A stretch of 64,000 nucleotides of DNA from Streptomyces sp. GKU 895 (lineage in GTDB: Bacteria; Actinomycetota; Actinomycetes; Streptomycetales; Streptomycetaceae): NCBI GenBank assembly GCA_002027195.1, contig MWJO01000002.1, positions 1-64,000 on the forward strand, in the 5' to 3' direction. The notes under the pieces are model-generated. The model ran no database searches, was not told where the DNA came from, and saw only the letters and a list, made by a program, of their open reading frames with translations. The position numbers and the translations under genes were made by a program. Positions 8,584-18,251 of this stretch are shown here, piece by piece (the stretch's first letter is position 1; each line of letters begins with the position of its first letter).

Positions 8584-9558
8584 CCGAGGCCCATGCGCAT
8601 GGAGCTCAGGAACTGTGCGAGGCGGGCCTTGATCTGTACACCAGCGCCCTCAGCGAGGGACGGGTCAGCGCCGAGAGGGCGGCAGAAACGCCCTGCCTGC
8701 TCGACCTCGGTCTGCTGCAGCCGGACATCGAGGACCTGCGGTGGCTACGACCCGTTGCTCCGACCCTGGCCCTGCACCGACTGCTGCGCGGCCTCGAGGA
8801 CCGCGTCGCGGACACGCGGCGACGTGAGGAGTGGCTGGCGGAGACCTTCGAGGGTCTCATGGCGGCGAACAGCCGGCAGACGATGGTGGCCGACACACCG
8901 CTGATCAACACACTGAGTGGTTTCGACCGAATCAACGAGGCCATTGAGGCAGCCATGGTGAACGCCTCGGGCGAGCTCCTGGCCATCCAGCCGAACAGGG
9001 GAACACAGGACACGGCGGCTCGGTTGGCGTTCTCGCTGCGCCGCGATCAGGCTCTACTCGATCGCGGCGGCCGAATCCGGACCCTGTATCAGCACACGGC
9101 CCGCCATTCCCCTGCCGTCATTGCTCGCTACGAAGAGCTGAGAGGCGACGCCGAGGCCCGCACACTGGACGAGATCACCGACCGACTCATCGTCGTCGAC
9201 GGCACGGTGGCGTTCATCCCGGCCAACGCGGACCGCACGCTGGCCCTGGAGATCCGTCACCCTGCCCTCCTCGCCTTCTTCACGACCACCTTCGACCGCC
9301 TCTGGCGCCTGGCCTCGCCCATGTACCCCGAAGCCCCTCAACAACCTGCCTTCAACGGCATCACCCCCCGCCAACCGCGCCATAGCCGCCCTCCTCATCG
9401 AGGGCCACACCGACGCCGTCATCGCCGACCGGCTCGGCCTCAACGTCCGTACCGCCCGCGAGCACATCGCCAAGCTCGCCGCCACCCTCGGCAGCGAGAG
9501 CCGCGCCCAGCTCGGCTACCTCATCGGACGCTCCGGGATTCTTGACCAGGAATCGTGA
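8580..9558 (+). pseudogene. LuxR-HTH regulator, paralogue 2, frameshifted before the HTH
   Basis: This has the same architecture as its neighbours for about 260 residues (LCEAGLDLYTSAL, TVAFIPANADRTLALEIRHP). The frame is then lost at a run of six C (9364-9369). Reading five C instead restores NRAIAALLIEGHTDAVIADR and LGLNVRTAREHIAKL, ending at TGA 9558. As written, the protein loses its DNA-binding domain and ends at 9545 in an Arg/Pro-rich tail. A homopolymer sequencing error is likely; a genuine phase-variable tract is the alternative. Its end overlaps the convergent paralogue 3. Confidence 0.8.
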
Positions 9559-10552
9559 CGCCCATCGCGCGAGGCGGCCCGTCCAGCCCCACCTGGGCGA
9601 TACGCACCCCGAGTTGGGTGCGGCTCGCCGCGCCCAGCGTCTCCGACAGCCGCGCGATGTGCGCCCTGCACGTGCGCACGCTTATGCCCAGCCGTTCCGC
9701 GATCACCGCGTCCTGGTGGCCCTCCGCGAGCAGCGCCGCGATGGACTGCTCCCGGTTGGAGATGCCCTCGATGCCGGTGTCGGGCAGCGGGGCGGTCAGC
9801 GGGATCGCCAGCCGCCACAGGCGTTCGAAGACCGTGGCCAGGAAGCCCACCAGCGCCGGGTGCCGCAGCTCCAGCGCCAGCGTGCGGTCCGCGTTCGCCG
9901 GGATGAACGCCACCGTGCGGTCGAAGAGGATCAGCCGGTCGATGACCTCGTCGAGGGTGCGGGCCTGGACCGCGTCGCCCATCAGCTCCAGGTAGTTGAG
10001 CAGGCCCTGGCCGTGCCGCGCCACGTGCGTGTAGAGGTCGCGCATGCGCACGCCCCGCCCTCGCAGCGCCAGCGCCCGGTGCAGACCCTCGGTCAGTTCG
10101 TGCTCGGGACGGATGCCGCCGGGCTGGACCGTCAGCACCTCCGTCGTGCACGCCTGCGTCGCCTCGTCCATCGCCGCCTGGATACGGGACAGCCCGTCGA
10201 GGACCCGGATCGCGGAGCGGTCCGCCATCGCCGACGACGCCAGCTGCGAGTCCAGGCCCGCGTACCACTCGAACGCGGCCACCGCCGAGCCCATCCGGCG
10301 TTGGCTGGCGCTGACTTCGTCGTAGACCCCGCGCAGCAGCCGGGTCATGACCTCCTGCGGGGAGGTGGGGACCAGCCAGTCCATGTCGTCGGGGTCGGGG
10401 TGCAGCAGGGCCAGCTCCAGCAGGCACGGCACCGGCTCCGCGTCCTCACGCGGCACCCGGCCCCGCCGTACGGCCCGGGAATACACGCGATCCCCGGCCT
10501 CGCACAGTCGGTCAGCACCGTGTGGATGCTCGTCCGCCGCGTGCCCGGCCAT
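9521..10552 (-). CDS. LuxR-HTH transcriptional regulator, paralogue 3
   Basis: A 343-residue homologue of the two upstream regulators, in opposite orientation. LCEAGDRVYSRAVRRGRV opens the conserved N-terminal module. The middle has TEVLTVQPGGIRPEHEL and TVAFIPANADRTLALELRHP. The HTH is DAVIAERLGISVRTCRAHIARL. The start at 10552 was chosen because homology begins just after it; earlier in-frame starts add Cys/His-rich sequence absent from the paralogues. The three genes appear to have arisen by local duplication. Confidence 0.83.
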   Translation of the reverse strand: MAGHAADEHPHGADRLCEAGDRVYSRAVRRGRVPREDAEPVPCLLELALLHPDPDDMDWLVPTSPQEVMTRLLRGVYDEVSASQRRMGSAVAAFEWYAGLDSQLASSAMADRSAIRVLDGLSRIQAAMDEATQACTTEVLTVQPGGIRPEHELTEGLHRALALRGRGVRMRDLYTHVARHGQGLLNYLELMGDAVQARTLDEVIDRLILFDRTVAFIPANADRTLALELRHPALVGFLATVFERLWRLAIPLTAPLPDTGIEGISNREQSIAALLAEGHQDAVIAERLGISVRTCRAHIARLSETLGAASRTQLGVRIAQVGLDGPPRAMGVTIPGQESRSVR

Positions 10553-10857
10553 CGCCCAGCCCACCCCCGGTTCCCGCCTCATGTGCCCGGCGTGCGCGCG
10601 CTCGTGGCACGGGCACACCCCTACGGCTCCGCAACTATGCGCGGACCAGACCAGGTCCGCAACACGGCTCGTCCCGGTGTGACCGAGGGAAACCACTGAT
10701 TTACCCCACTATCGTCGGACCTCCGGCCGTCGCCCTGCAACAAGCTGATGGTCCCCCCGCGCGCCCGCCGCACACCCGGCGGAACCCGTTTCTCCGCGTG
10801 AGCTGCCGGAAATCCGCCGGTGATCGCCGCGTTACGCACCGCATCTAACGTCCCCTC
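10553..10857. other. 305-nt intergenic region
   Basis: Divergent promoter region between regulator 3 and the ATP-grasp gene. It is less GC-rich near 10700-10760. No coding sequence, strong hairpin or recognised operator was found. Confidence 0.4.
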
Positions 10858-12402
10858 ATGGCGGACATATTTGACGCGTACGCGTTGGCCGACGCGTGGG
10901 ACGAGATGTTTGTGCGGCCGGGTGAGGTCAGGACCGCCTATGAGCCGGTGCTGGCGGCACTTCAGCCGATCGAGCCGAGTGAACTGCGCTTCCGCGCCGA
11001 CCAGATGGCCCGGGCGTTCACCGACCGGGGCGTGACCTACGCCTTCGCGGGCGAGGAGCGGCCCTGGCCGCTGGACCTGGTGCCGAGGATCCTCGACGCC
11101 TTGGAGTGGGATCTCATACAACGGGGGGTCGCCCAGCGGGTGCGGGCCCTGGAGGCCTATCTCGGCGACGCCTACGGGCACTGCCGGGCCTTCGAGGACG
11201 GGGTCGTGCCCTGGCGGCTGCTCCTCAACTCCCCCCACTTCCACCGGGTGGCGCACGGGGTCGAACCACCCGGCGGGGTGCGCATCCACGTCGCCGGCAT
11301 CGACCTCGTACGGGACGAGGCCGGTGACTTCCGGGTCCTTGAGGACAACGTCCGGGTGCCCAGCGGGGTCTCGTACGTCATCGAGAACCGGCGGGCCATG
11401 ACCCGGATCTTCCCCTCCCTCTTCGCCGAGCAGCACGTCGTGCCGGTGGACGGGTACGCGCAGAAGCTGCTCGCCGCGCTGCGCAAAGCCGCTCCGGACG
11501 GGGCCGACGACCCGCGCGTCGTCGTGCTCACTCCCGGCCCCAGCAACGCGGCCTACTTCGAACACGCCCTGCTGGCACGGCTGATGGGCGTCCAGCTGGT
11601 CGAGGGGCACGACCTGGTGTGCCGGGGCAACCGGGTGTGGATGCGGACCACGCGCGGCGAGGTGCCGGTGCATGTCGTATACCGGCGCCTCGACGACGAC
11701 TTCCTCGACCCGCTGCACTTCCGGCCCGACTCCGTCATCGGCTGCCCCGGCATCATGAGCGCCGCGATGGCCGGGAACGTCACCCTCGCCAACGCCGTCG
11801 GCAACGGAATCGCCGACGACAAGCTGCTCTACACCTACGTCCCCGACCTGATCCGGTACTACCTCGGCGAAGAACCGATTCTCCCCAACGTCGAGTCGTT
11901 CCGCCCCGACGAACCGGGCCAGCTCGACGCCGTCCTCGACCAGATCGACCAGCTGGTCATCAAGCCGGTGGACGGGGCGGGCGGGCAGGGCATCGTCATC
12001 GGACCCAAGGCCGACGCCGAGACCCTGCGCAGGACCCGGGAGGCCGTCGCCGCCGACCCGCGCGGCTTCATCGCCCAGCGGCCCGTCGCCCTGTCCACCT
12101 CCCCCACCCTCGCCGGAGAACGGATGGCACCACGCCACATCGACCTCAGGCCGTTCGCCGTCAACGACGGCAACGATGTCTGGGTGCTGCCCGGCGGCCT
12201 CACCCGCGTCGCCCTCCAGGAGGGCAACCTGATCGTCAACTCCAGCCAGGGCGGCGGCTCCAAGGACACCTGGGTCATCGCCGAGGGCCCCGCCGAGCCC
12301 CTCGAGGTGCCGAGCACCGAGGGACTCCCCGAGGTCGCACCCCGCCAGCTCGGTCCCGACGGCAACCCCACCTTCGTGGAGGAAGGGGCGCAGCAGCAGT
12401 GA
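10858..12402 (+). CDS. circularly permuted ATP-grasp protein (DUF404/DUF407)
   Basis: A 514-residue circularly permuted type 2 ATP-grasp protein. Landmarks are the HVAGIDLVRDEAGDFRVLED segment with acidic metal ligands, RVPSGVSYVIENRR, and the late lysine-bearing nucleotide-binding strand LVIKPVDGAGGQGIVIGP. The family is predicted to ligate amino acids or make peptide-like bonds. It begins a cassette with an alpha-E protein and a transglutaminase, a widespread bacterial trio whose product is not established. Its stop overlaps the next GTG by 4 nt. Confidence 0.9.
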   Translation: MADIFDAYALADAWDEMFVRPGEVRTAYEPVLAALQPIEPSELRFRADQMARAFTDRGVTYAFAGEERPWPLDLVPRILDALEWDLIQRGVAQRVRALEAYLGDAYGHCRAFEDGVVPWRLLLNSPHFHRVAHGVEPPGGVRIHVAGIDLVRDEAGDFRVLEDNVRVPSGVSYVIENRRAMTRIFPSLFAEQHVVPVDGYAQKLLAALRKAAPDGADDPRVVVLTPGPSNAAYFEHALLARLMGVQLVEGHDLVCRGNRVWMRTTRGEVPVHVVYRRLDDDFLDPLHFRPDSVIGCPGIMSAAMAGNVTLANAVGNGIADDKLLYTYVPDLIRYYLGEEPILPNVESFRPDEPGQLDAVLDQIDQLVIKPVDGAGGQGIVIGPKADAETLRRTREAVAADPRGFIAQRPVALSTSPTLAGERMAPRHIDLRPFAVNDGNDVWVLPGGLTRVALQEGNLIVNSSQGGGSKDTWVIAEGPAEPLEVPSTEGLPEVAPRQLGPDGNPTFVEEGAQQQ

Positions 12403-13331
12403 GCGACGTGATCCTCTCCCGGATAGCCGAGGCGCTGACCTGGACCGGCCGCTATGTCGAACGGGCGGACGCCACCGGCCGCATCCTCGACGCCTACCTC
12501 CACCGCATGCTGGAGGACCCGTGGCGCGACGAGGACGTGGCCTGCCGCTCGCTGTACGCGATCCTCGGCGTCGACGCGGGCGCCGAACGCGTCGACATGC
12601 AGCAGGTCCTCGACCAGCTGGCCTTCGACTCCCGCTCCACCTGCTCCATCGAGGGCGCCCTCGGCGCCGCCCGGCTCAACGCCCGCAGCGCCCGGGAGGC
12701 CGTCTCCTCGGAGATGTGGGAGTGCCTCAACTCCACCTGGCACGCCCTCGCCGACCAGCGCCGCGCGGCCCGCCGTACCGGCCCCTACGCCTATCTGGAG
12801 CTCGTACGGGCCCGTGCCGCGCTGTTCTTCGGGCTCGCCGACTCCACCATGAGCCGGGACGACAGCTGGCGGTTCGTCGTCCTCGGGCGCAGCCTGGAGC
12901 GGGTGGACATGACCGTACGGCTGCTGTCGGTACGCGTGCTCGACGCCGCCCACGCGCCGGACTGGACGACGCTGCTGAGCGCGTCCGGCGCCGACGAGGC
13001 GTACGCACGCATCCACAGCGGCTTCGGTGACAGCGCCCGCGTGGCCGAATTCCTGCTCCTCGACCGGGACTTCCCGCGCTCCGCGCTGCACGCGCTGACC
13101 ACCGCCGAGGAGTGCCTCAGCGCCCTCGGCCGCCCCCGCCAGGACCCGGCCCGCCGCCCGATCGGACGCCTGCGCACCCGCCTCGAGTACCTCGACCTGA
13201 CCGCCCTCCAGGACCAGCTCCCCGCCCTCCTCGGCGACCTGCAACAGGCCTGCATGGCCTCGGCGGAGGCGGTCGCGGAGCGGTTCTTCCCGTACCAGGG
13301 GCCCGTGATCTGGGCCCAGGAAGGGGCGTGA
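12399..13331 (+). CDS. alpha-E domain protein (DUF403)
   Basis: A 310-residue, nearly all-helical protein. It opens SDVILSRIAEALTWTGRYVERAD and has LGRSLERVDMTVRLL in the middle, both characteristic of alpha-E proteins. The GTG at 12399 overlaps the upstream TGA and has GGAGGAAGG in front, so it is translationally coupled to the ATP-grasp gene. The family has no proven activity; co-occurrence suggests a complex with the ATP-grasp enzyme. Confidence 0.9.
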   Translation: MSDVILSRIAEALTWTGRYVERADATGRILDAYLHRMLEDPWRDEDVACRSLYAILGVDAGAERVDMQQVLDQLAFDSRSTCSIEGALGAARLNARSAREAVSSEMWECLNSTWHALADQRRAARRTGPYAYLELVRARAALFFGLADSTMSRDDSWRFVVLGRSLERVDMTVRLLSVRVLDAAHAPDWTTLLSASGADEAYARIHSGFGDSARVAEFLLLDRDFPRSALHALTTAEECLSALGRPRQDPARRPIGRLRTRLEYLDLTALQDQLPALLGDLQQACMASAEAVAERFFPYQGPVIWAQEGA

Positions 13332-13335
13332 GCAG

Positions 13336-14178
13336 ATGGCGCGCCGCCTGAGGATCAAGCACGTCACACGGGTGTCGTACGCCCAGCCCGCGGCCTCCTC
13401 CCACAACGAGGTCCGCATGACCCCGCTGACCCTGCCGGGCCAGACCACCCTGGACTCCCGGGTCACCGTCAGCCCGGCCACCTCGACCTGGTCGTACTGG
13501 GACTACTGGGGCACCCAGGTCACCGGCTTCGACCTCCTCGACCCGCACGCCGACCTCACCATCACGGCCTCCAGCCTGGTGGAGACGGCCCCGCCGGACT
13601 CCCTGCCCGAGGCGCCGGCCTGGGCGGAGCTGTCGGAACGTACGGCGAGTTCCCGCCTCCTGGAGTTCTCGGGCCCGACAGCCCGTACGACCGTCCCCGC
13701 GAAGCTCCTCAAGAAGGCCCGGAAGGCCGCCGCCGGCCTCGACCCGCACCAGACGGCCGTCGCGGTCTCCGCCCTGGTCGCCGACCGGGTCACCTACCTC
13801 CCCGGCGCCACGGGCGTGACCACCTCCGCGGCCGAGGCCTGGGACCAGGGCGCCGGCGTCTGCCAGGACATCGCCCATGTCACCATCGCCCTGCTGCGGG
13901 GCCTGGGCATGCCGACCCGGTACGTCTCCGGATACCTCCACCCCGAGCGGGACGCGGAGCTCCACCGCCCGGTCGCGGGCCAGAGCCACGCCTGGATCGA
14001 GTACTGGGCGGGCGACTGGTGCGGCTACGACCCGACGAACCGCACCCGCGCCGACGAGTCGCACGTCGTCGTCGGCCGCGGCCGGGACTACGACGACGTG
14101 ACCCCGCACAAGGGCATCTACCGGGGCGTGCCCGGCGGCCCGCCGGAGGTGACGGTGGAGTTCACGCGCGTGGCGTGA
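13336..14178 (+). CDS. transglutaminase-like cysteine protease family protein
   Basis: A 280-residue protein with a bacterial transglutaminase N-terminal domain (LRIKHVTRVSYAQPA) and a transglutaminase core. The Cys-His-Asp triad is visible as GAGVCQDIAH, GQSHAWIEYW and GYDPTN. It lies 4 nt after the alpha-E gene and is the third member of the cassette. No signal peptide is seen, so it is probably cytosolic. It may cleave or transfer a peptide made by the ATP-grasp partner (inference). Confidence 0.9.
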   Translation: MARRLRIKHVTRVSYAQPAASSHNEVRMTPLTLPGQTTLDSRVTVSPATSTWSYWDYWGTQVTGFDLLDPHADLTITASSLVETAPPDSLPEAPAWAELSERTASSRLLEFSGPTARTTVPAKLLKKARKAAAGLDPHQTAVAVSALVADRVTYLPGATGVTTSAAEAWDQGAGVCQDIAHVTIALLRGLGMPTRYVSGYLHPERDAELHRPVAGQSHAWIEYWAGDWCGYDPTNRTRADESHVVVGRGRDYDDVTPHKGIYRGVPGGPPEVTVEFTRVA

Positions 14179-14252
14179 GCCTCTCACGGCGTCCGCAGCG
14201 GCTCGTGTCGCCCTTCTCCCCTTTCCGGGGCGAAGGGCGCACAATCGCCGTC

Positions 14253-14795
14253 ATGCCGACAGCGCGCCCGATCAGGCTCATGGCACTGTCCCTGACCGCC
14301 CTGCTGCTCGTCGCCGGCTGCGGCGACGACGGCGACCCCGGCAGCACGGCCCCGAAGCCGCACAAGGACGGGCATCTCACCTTCACGCTGCTGACCCTGC
14401 ACTGCGGGATCACGGGCGTGACGGGCTCCCACGCGGACGCCCCGCCCGAGGGACAGTTCTGCGCCGCACGGCTGCGGGTGGCGAACAACGACCCGAACTA
14501 CCACACCTACGAGTCGGCCCGGCAGCGCATCGCGGGCGTCACCGGCGACCGGTCCCGGCCCGACGCCTTCGCGATGGCGGTGCGCCGCCAGTCGGAGAAG
14601 GTGCGGCTCGGCGGCCACACCCTCATGGAGGTCGAGCTCTGGTACGACGTCCCGAAGGGCGCGAAGGTCACCGGACTGCGGGTGTCCGGCGACAACGACC
14701 CGGCCGGCTTCACCAGCACCAAGCCCGTCGGACGGGCGCCGAACGGGGTGTTCGTCCCGATGACGCCCACCCCGCCGACCGCTAGTGCAACTTGA
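14253..14795 (+). CDS. secreted lipoprotein, DUF4352-like
   Basis: A 180-residue lipoprotein. Signal peptide MALSLTALLLVAGCGDD contains the lipobox LVAGC. The mature part holds a beta-sandwich-like domain (FTLLTLHCGITGV, FCAARLRVANNDPN, LWYDVPKGAKVTGLRV) resembling DUF4352, with an extra cysteine pair. It should sit on the outer face of the membrane. The 3' end overlaps the convergent substrate-binding protein gene by 14 nt. Function unknown. Confidence 0.8.
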   Translation: MPTARPIRLMALSLTALLLVAGCGDDGDPGSTAPKPHKDGHLTFTLLTLHCGITGVTGSHADAPPEGQFCAARLRVANNDPNYHTYESARQRIAGVTGDRSRPDAFAMAVRRQSEKVRLGGHTLMEVELWYDVPKGAKVTGLRVSGDNDPAGFTSTKPVGRAPNGVFVPMTPTPPTASAT

Positions 14796-15888
14796 TCTGG
14801 GCACAGGCCGAGGCGAGCTTCGCGGTGCAGATCTGCTTCACGTTGAAGATGCCGTCGGCGACGACCGTGCTCTTGATGTTGGACTTCGTCAGCGCGGACA
14901 CCGTCACCAGCTGGGCCGGGATGTCCTTGTCGGTGGGGCTGTCGACGCGGTCCTGGGTGAGGGAGTCGAACAGGATGTCCTTGCCCTGGATCTTCGCCAC
15001 GGCCATCTCGGCGGCGGCCTCGGCCTCCTGCGGGTAGGACTTGTAGACGCTCATGTACTGCTCGCCGGTGACGATCCGCTGCACGGCGGCCAGTTCCGCG
15101 TCCTGGCCGGTGATGGGCGGCAGGTCGGTCATGCCGGCCTCCTCCATCGCCTCGATGGCGGCGCCGGCCATGGCGTCGTTGGCGGAGTAGACGGCGGCGA
15201 TGTTGTCCTTGCCGATCGCCGAGATCGCCTCGGCCATGTCCTTCTTCGCGATGGCCGGCTTCCAGCCGTCGACGTCGTACGTCTTGGCGATCGACACCTT
15301 GCCGGTGATCTCGGAGAGCGCGCCCGCCTTGAACTGTCCGGCGTTCGGGTCGGAGGGCGAGCCGTTGAGCATGACGATCTTGTCGGAGGTGTCGATGTCC
15401 GAGCCCAGCGACTCGATGAGCGTGCGGCCCTGCACCTCGCCGACGAGTTCGTTGTCGAAGGAGACGTACGCGTCGATGGGGCCCTCGGCGAGCCGGTCGT
15501 AGGCGATGACCGGGATGCCGGCGTCCTTGGCCTTCTTCACCATGGGGGCGATGGCGTGCGAGTCCACGGCGTCGAGCAGGATGACGTCGACCTTGTCGTC
15601 GATCATCTTCTGCATCTGGCCGGCCTGCTTCTTGGCGTCCGCCTCGCCGTTGGCGTAGACGGTCTGGCCCTCCTTGTTGGTGAGCTCCGTGACCTTCTTC
15701 TGGATGATCGGGTAGTCGAACTGCTCGTACCGCGTGTTCGTCGTCTCCGGCATCAGCACGCCGACGGTGACGTCGTTGCCCTTGGTCGGACTCGCGTCCG
15801 TACTGTCCCCCGTCACACCCAGGGCCCCGCAGGCGGTCAGCGACAGGGCCATCGAGGACACGGCCATGCATATGGCGGTACGACGCAT
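14782..15888 (-). CDS. sugar ABC-type substrate-binding lipoprotein (XylF-like)
   Basis: A 368-residue periplasmic-binding-protein type 1 family lipoprotein. Lipobox LTAC follows a Sec signal. VTVGVLMPETTNTRYEQFD, KVDVILLDAVDS, GIPVIAYDRLAEG and AAVYSANDAMAGAAI are typical of the xylose/ribose-binding group. No permease or ATPase gene is adjacent, so it is an orphan binding protein that must share a transporter or act in sensing. The start at 15888 is placed just before the signal peptide. Confidence 0.88.
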   Translation of the reverse strand: MRRTAICMAVSSMALSLTACGALGVTGDSTDASPTKGNDVTVGVLMPETTNTRYEQFDYPIIQKKVTELTNKEGQTVYANGEADAKKQAGQMQKMIDDKVDVILLDAVDSHAIAPMVKKAKDAGIPVIAYDRLAEGPIDAYVSFDNELVGEVQGRTLIESLGSDIDTSDKIVMLNGSPSDPNAGQFKAGALSEITGKVSIAKTYDVDGWKPAIAKKDMAEAISAIGKDNIAAVYSANDAMAGAAIEAMEEAGMTDLPPITGQDAELAAVQRIVTGEQYMSVYKSYPQEAEAAAEMAVAKIQGKDILFDSLTQDRVDSPTDKDIPAQLVTVSALTKSNIKSTVVADGIFNVKQICTAKLASACAQIKLH

Positions 15889-16184
15889 TGGGGAGCTCAC
15901 TTCTGGTGCCTTCCGGACGCGGGCGCAGCTTTGCGACCCAGATGACTGAAAAGCCAACGCGGCCCCGCCCCCCAGCGTCAAGCGGAACCACTTAACGAGT
16001 GCGCAACGCCACGCTCCGCTTGTTATGTGAAGAGATGACGGAACCGCCTCCAAACGCCCTTTACGGACTCTCCATTCAAGCGGAGCCCCTGCGGAGGCAA
16101 AGATCCGTACAACCAACTCCATTCCTCGCGAGTCGTGATCACGACAGCTTCTGCCGGCTGTTCCCCACCCGCTCAGAGGATCGA

Positions 16185-18223
16185 ATGAAGTCAGCCAGAC
16201 GTACGACGGTCACGTCCGCCGCCGTGCTCGCCGTGACCGGCGGTCTCCTCACCACGACCGCCGCCCCCGCCTCCGCCGCGACGACCTGCACCTCCCCGGT
16301 CTTCAAGCGCCAGTTCTTCGCGAACACCGCCTTCTCCGGCACCCCGAGGAAGACGGACTGCGACAACGCGATCGACCAGACCTGGACGGGCGCCCCCGCC
16401 TCGGGCCTGCCGTCGGACAACTTCGGCGTCCGCTGGTCGGTGACGCGGGACTTCGGCTCCGGCGGGCCGTTCGCCCTCGCCGCCTCCGGGCTCGACGGGA
16501 TACGGGTGTACGTCGACGGCGTGCGCAGGATCGACCTGTGGAAGAACACGACGACGACCGTCTCCAAGACCGTCAACGTCACCGTCCCGTCCGGCAAGCA
16601 CACCCTCCGCGTCGACTACGTCAACTGGACCGGCAGCGCCAAGGTCAAGTTCGGCTACACACCCCGCACCTCGGCAACCGTCGACCAGGTCAAGCCCCTC
16701 ACCCCGACCGGGACTTCGGTCGCCTACGACGCCGCGACCGGCAAGGCCAAGCTCACCTGGGCGAAGAACCAGGAGATGGACCTCGCGGGGTACCGGGTCT
16801 ACCGCCGCCTCAAGGGCGCCTCCTTCGGCAGCACCCCGCTCACCACCACCACCTCCACCTCGTACACCGACACCCCGCCCCCCACCGGCGAGACCTACTA
16901 CTACGAGGTCCGCGCCCACGACAAGGCGGGCAACGTCTCGACCGGCACGACCGACCAGGGCGTCACCACCGTCGACCGCACCGGACCGGCCGCGCCGGCC
17001 GGGCTCAGTGCGCACGGGGATCTCGACGGGATGGTGCTGGGCTGGGACGCCGTGCCGGGCGCGGTGGGGTACGAGGTGTTCGAGAAGGACGCGGCGACCG
17101 GCTCGTACACCCTGCTGAAGTCGCTCACCGCACCTCCTACCTGCACTACGTGGGCCACGACGCGACGCCGCACACCTATGTCGTGCGCTCCCTCGACGCG
17201 CTGGGCAACCCGGGCCCGTACTCGGCGCCGGTCACCTCCGACGGCATCGACCGGACCGCGCCGCCCGCGCCGTTCGGACTGGACGTGGTCACGAACCGCG
17301 GTGACGTGCACGTGAGTTGGAAGACGCCCGAGGCGCACACGCGCGACGAGCTGGACAACTACGGCCGCTTCACCGTGTACCGCTCCGTGGGCACCACCGT
17401 CGGCGCCGACGCCGAGCGCATCGACTGCGACTACCTCACCACGCTCCACAGCGCCGAGGGCGTCTACGTGTTCGACTGCGACGACCCCACCTGGGCGTAC
17501 GCCACGACCTACACCTACGCCGTCACCTTCACCGACGGGCGGGGCAACGAGTCCGACCCGTCCGCGCCCGTCACCGTGACGACCGCCGACCATCTCCCGA
17601 CCGCGCCCGTCACCGGCCTGACCGCGACGCCCCGCGGCGACGGCATGCTGCTGCGCTGGAACGCGTCCACGGACCAGGACATCGACCACTACTGGGCCGT
17701 GCGAGGCGTGCGCCAGGCCGACGGCTCGTTCAAGGCCACGGACCCCTGCACGCTGAGCACCACCGACCCGCTGACCGCCCTGTGCATCGACATCCCGGAC
17801 GGCGAGAACGCCGCCTACGCGGTCTACGCCGCCGACAAGTGGGGCAACGTCTCGGCCTGGACCGTCGTCGACGCCACCGAGCTGACCATCACTCCGGGCG
17901 AGCCCATCGGCGCCGACTCCGGCGCGCTGTGGGGCAGCGGGGGCTGGACCATACCCGCGCAGAGCGAGAACGTCCTGTGGCACTGCTCGGGCGACGTCTG
18001 CGCGGACGTCACCGAGTACCGCGTCAGCCGCTGGAACGCCGAGACGCAGGCCTACGACCTGCTGGGCACCGTGGCCCCGAAGGACGGCGTCTACTACCAG
18101 TCCTACAGCGACGCCACGATGCCGCTCGGCTCGATCTCCTACTACCGGGTCGTCGGCGTCCTGCCCGACGGCACCGAGACCACCGCCGCACACCCCTGGC
18201 AGATCCGGCCGGACCTCGTCTGA
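16185..18223 (+). pseudogene. secreted PA14/FN3 multidomain protein, single-base frameshift
   Basis: Sec signal peptide ending APASA, then a PA14-like carbohydrate-binding domain (LDGIRVYVDG, IDLWKNTTTT) and several fibronectin type III repeats (YRVYRRLKG, TYYYEVRAHDKAGNVS). The frame breaks near 17129 after TGSYTLLKSLT and resumes one base over with RTSYLHYVGHDATPHTYVVR, continuing to TGA 18223. One missing base accounts for it. The ATG at 16185 follows AGAGG. The reconstructed product is about 679 residues and extracellular. The 5' third is nearly identical to the next gene. Confidence 0.8.
16281..16980 (+). repeat. 700-bp near-identical direct repeat, copy 1
   Basis: Codes for the PA14 and first FN3 domain of the first secreted protein. 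It matches 18348-19047 with long identical tracts, for example around 16845-16975. Similarity collapses abruptly after this point. Recent duplication or gene conversion is the likely cause. This is also a site for homologous recombination or assembly error. Confidence 0.8.
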
Positions 18224-18251
18224 GCCCGAAGAACCTAGGAACACCACACCC

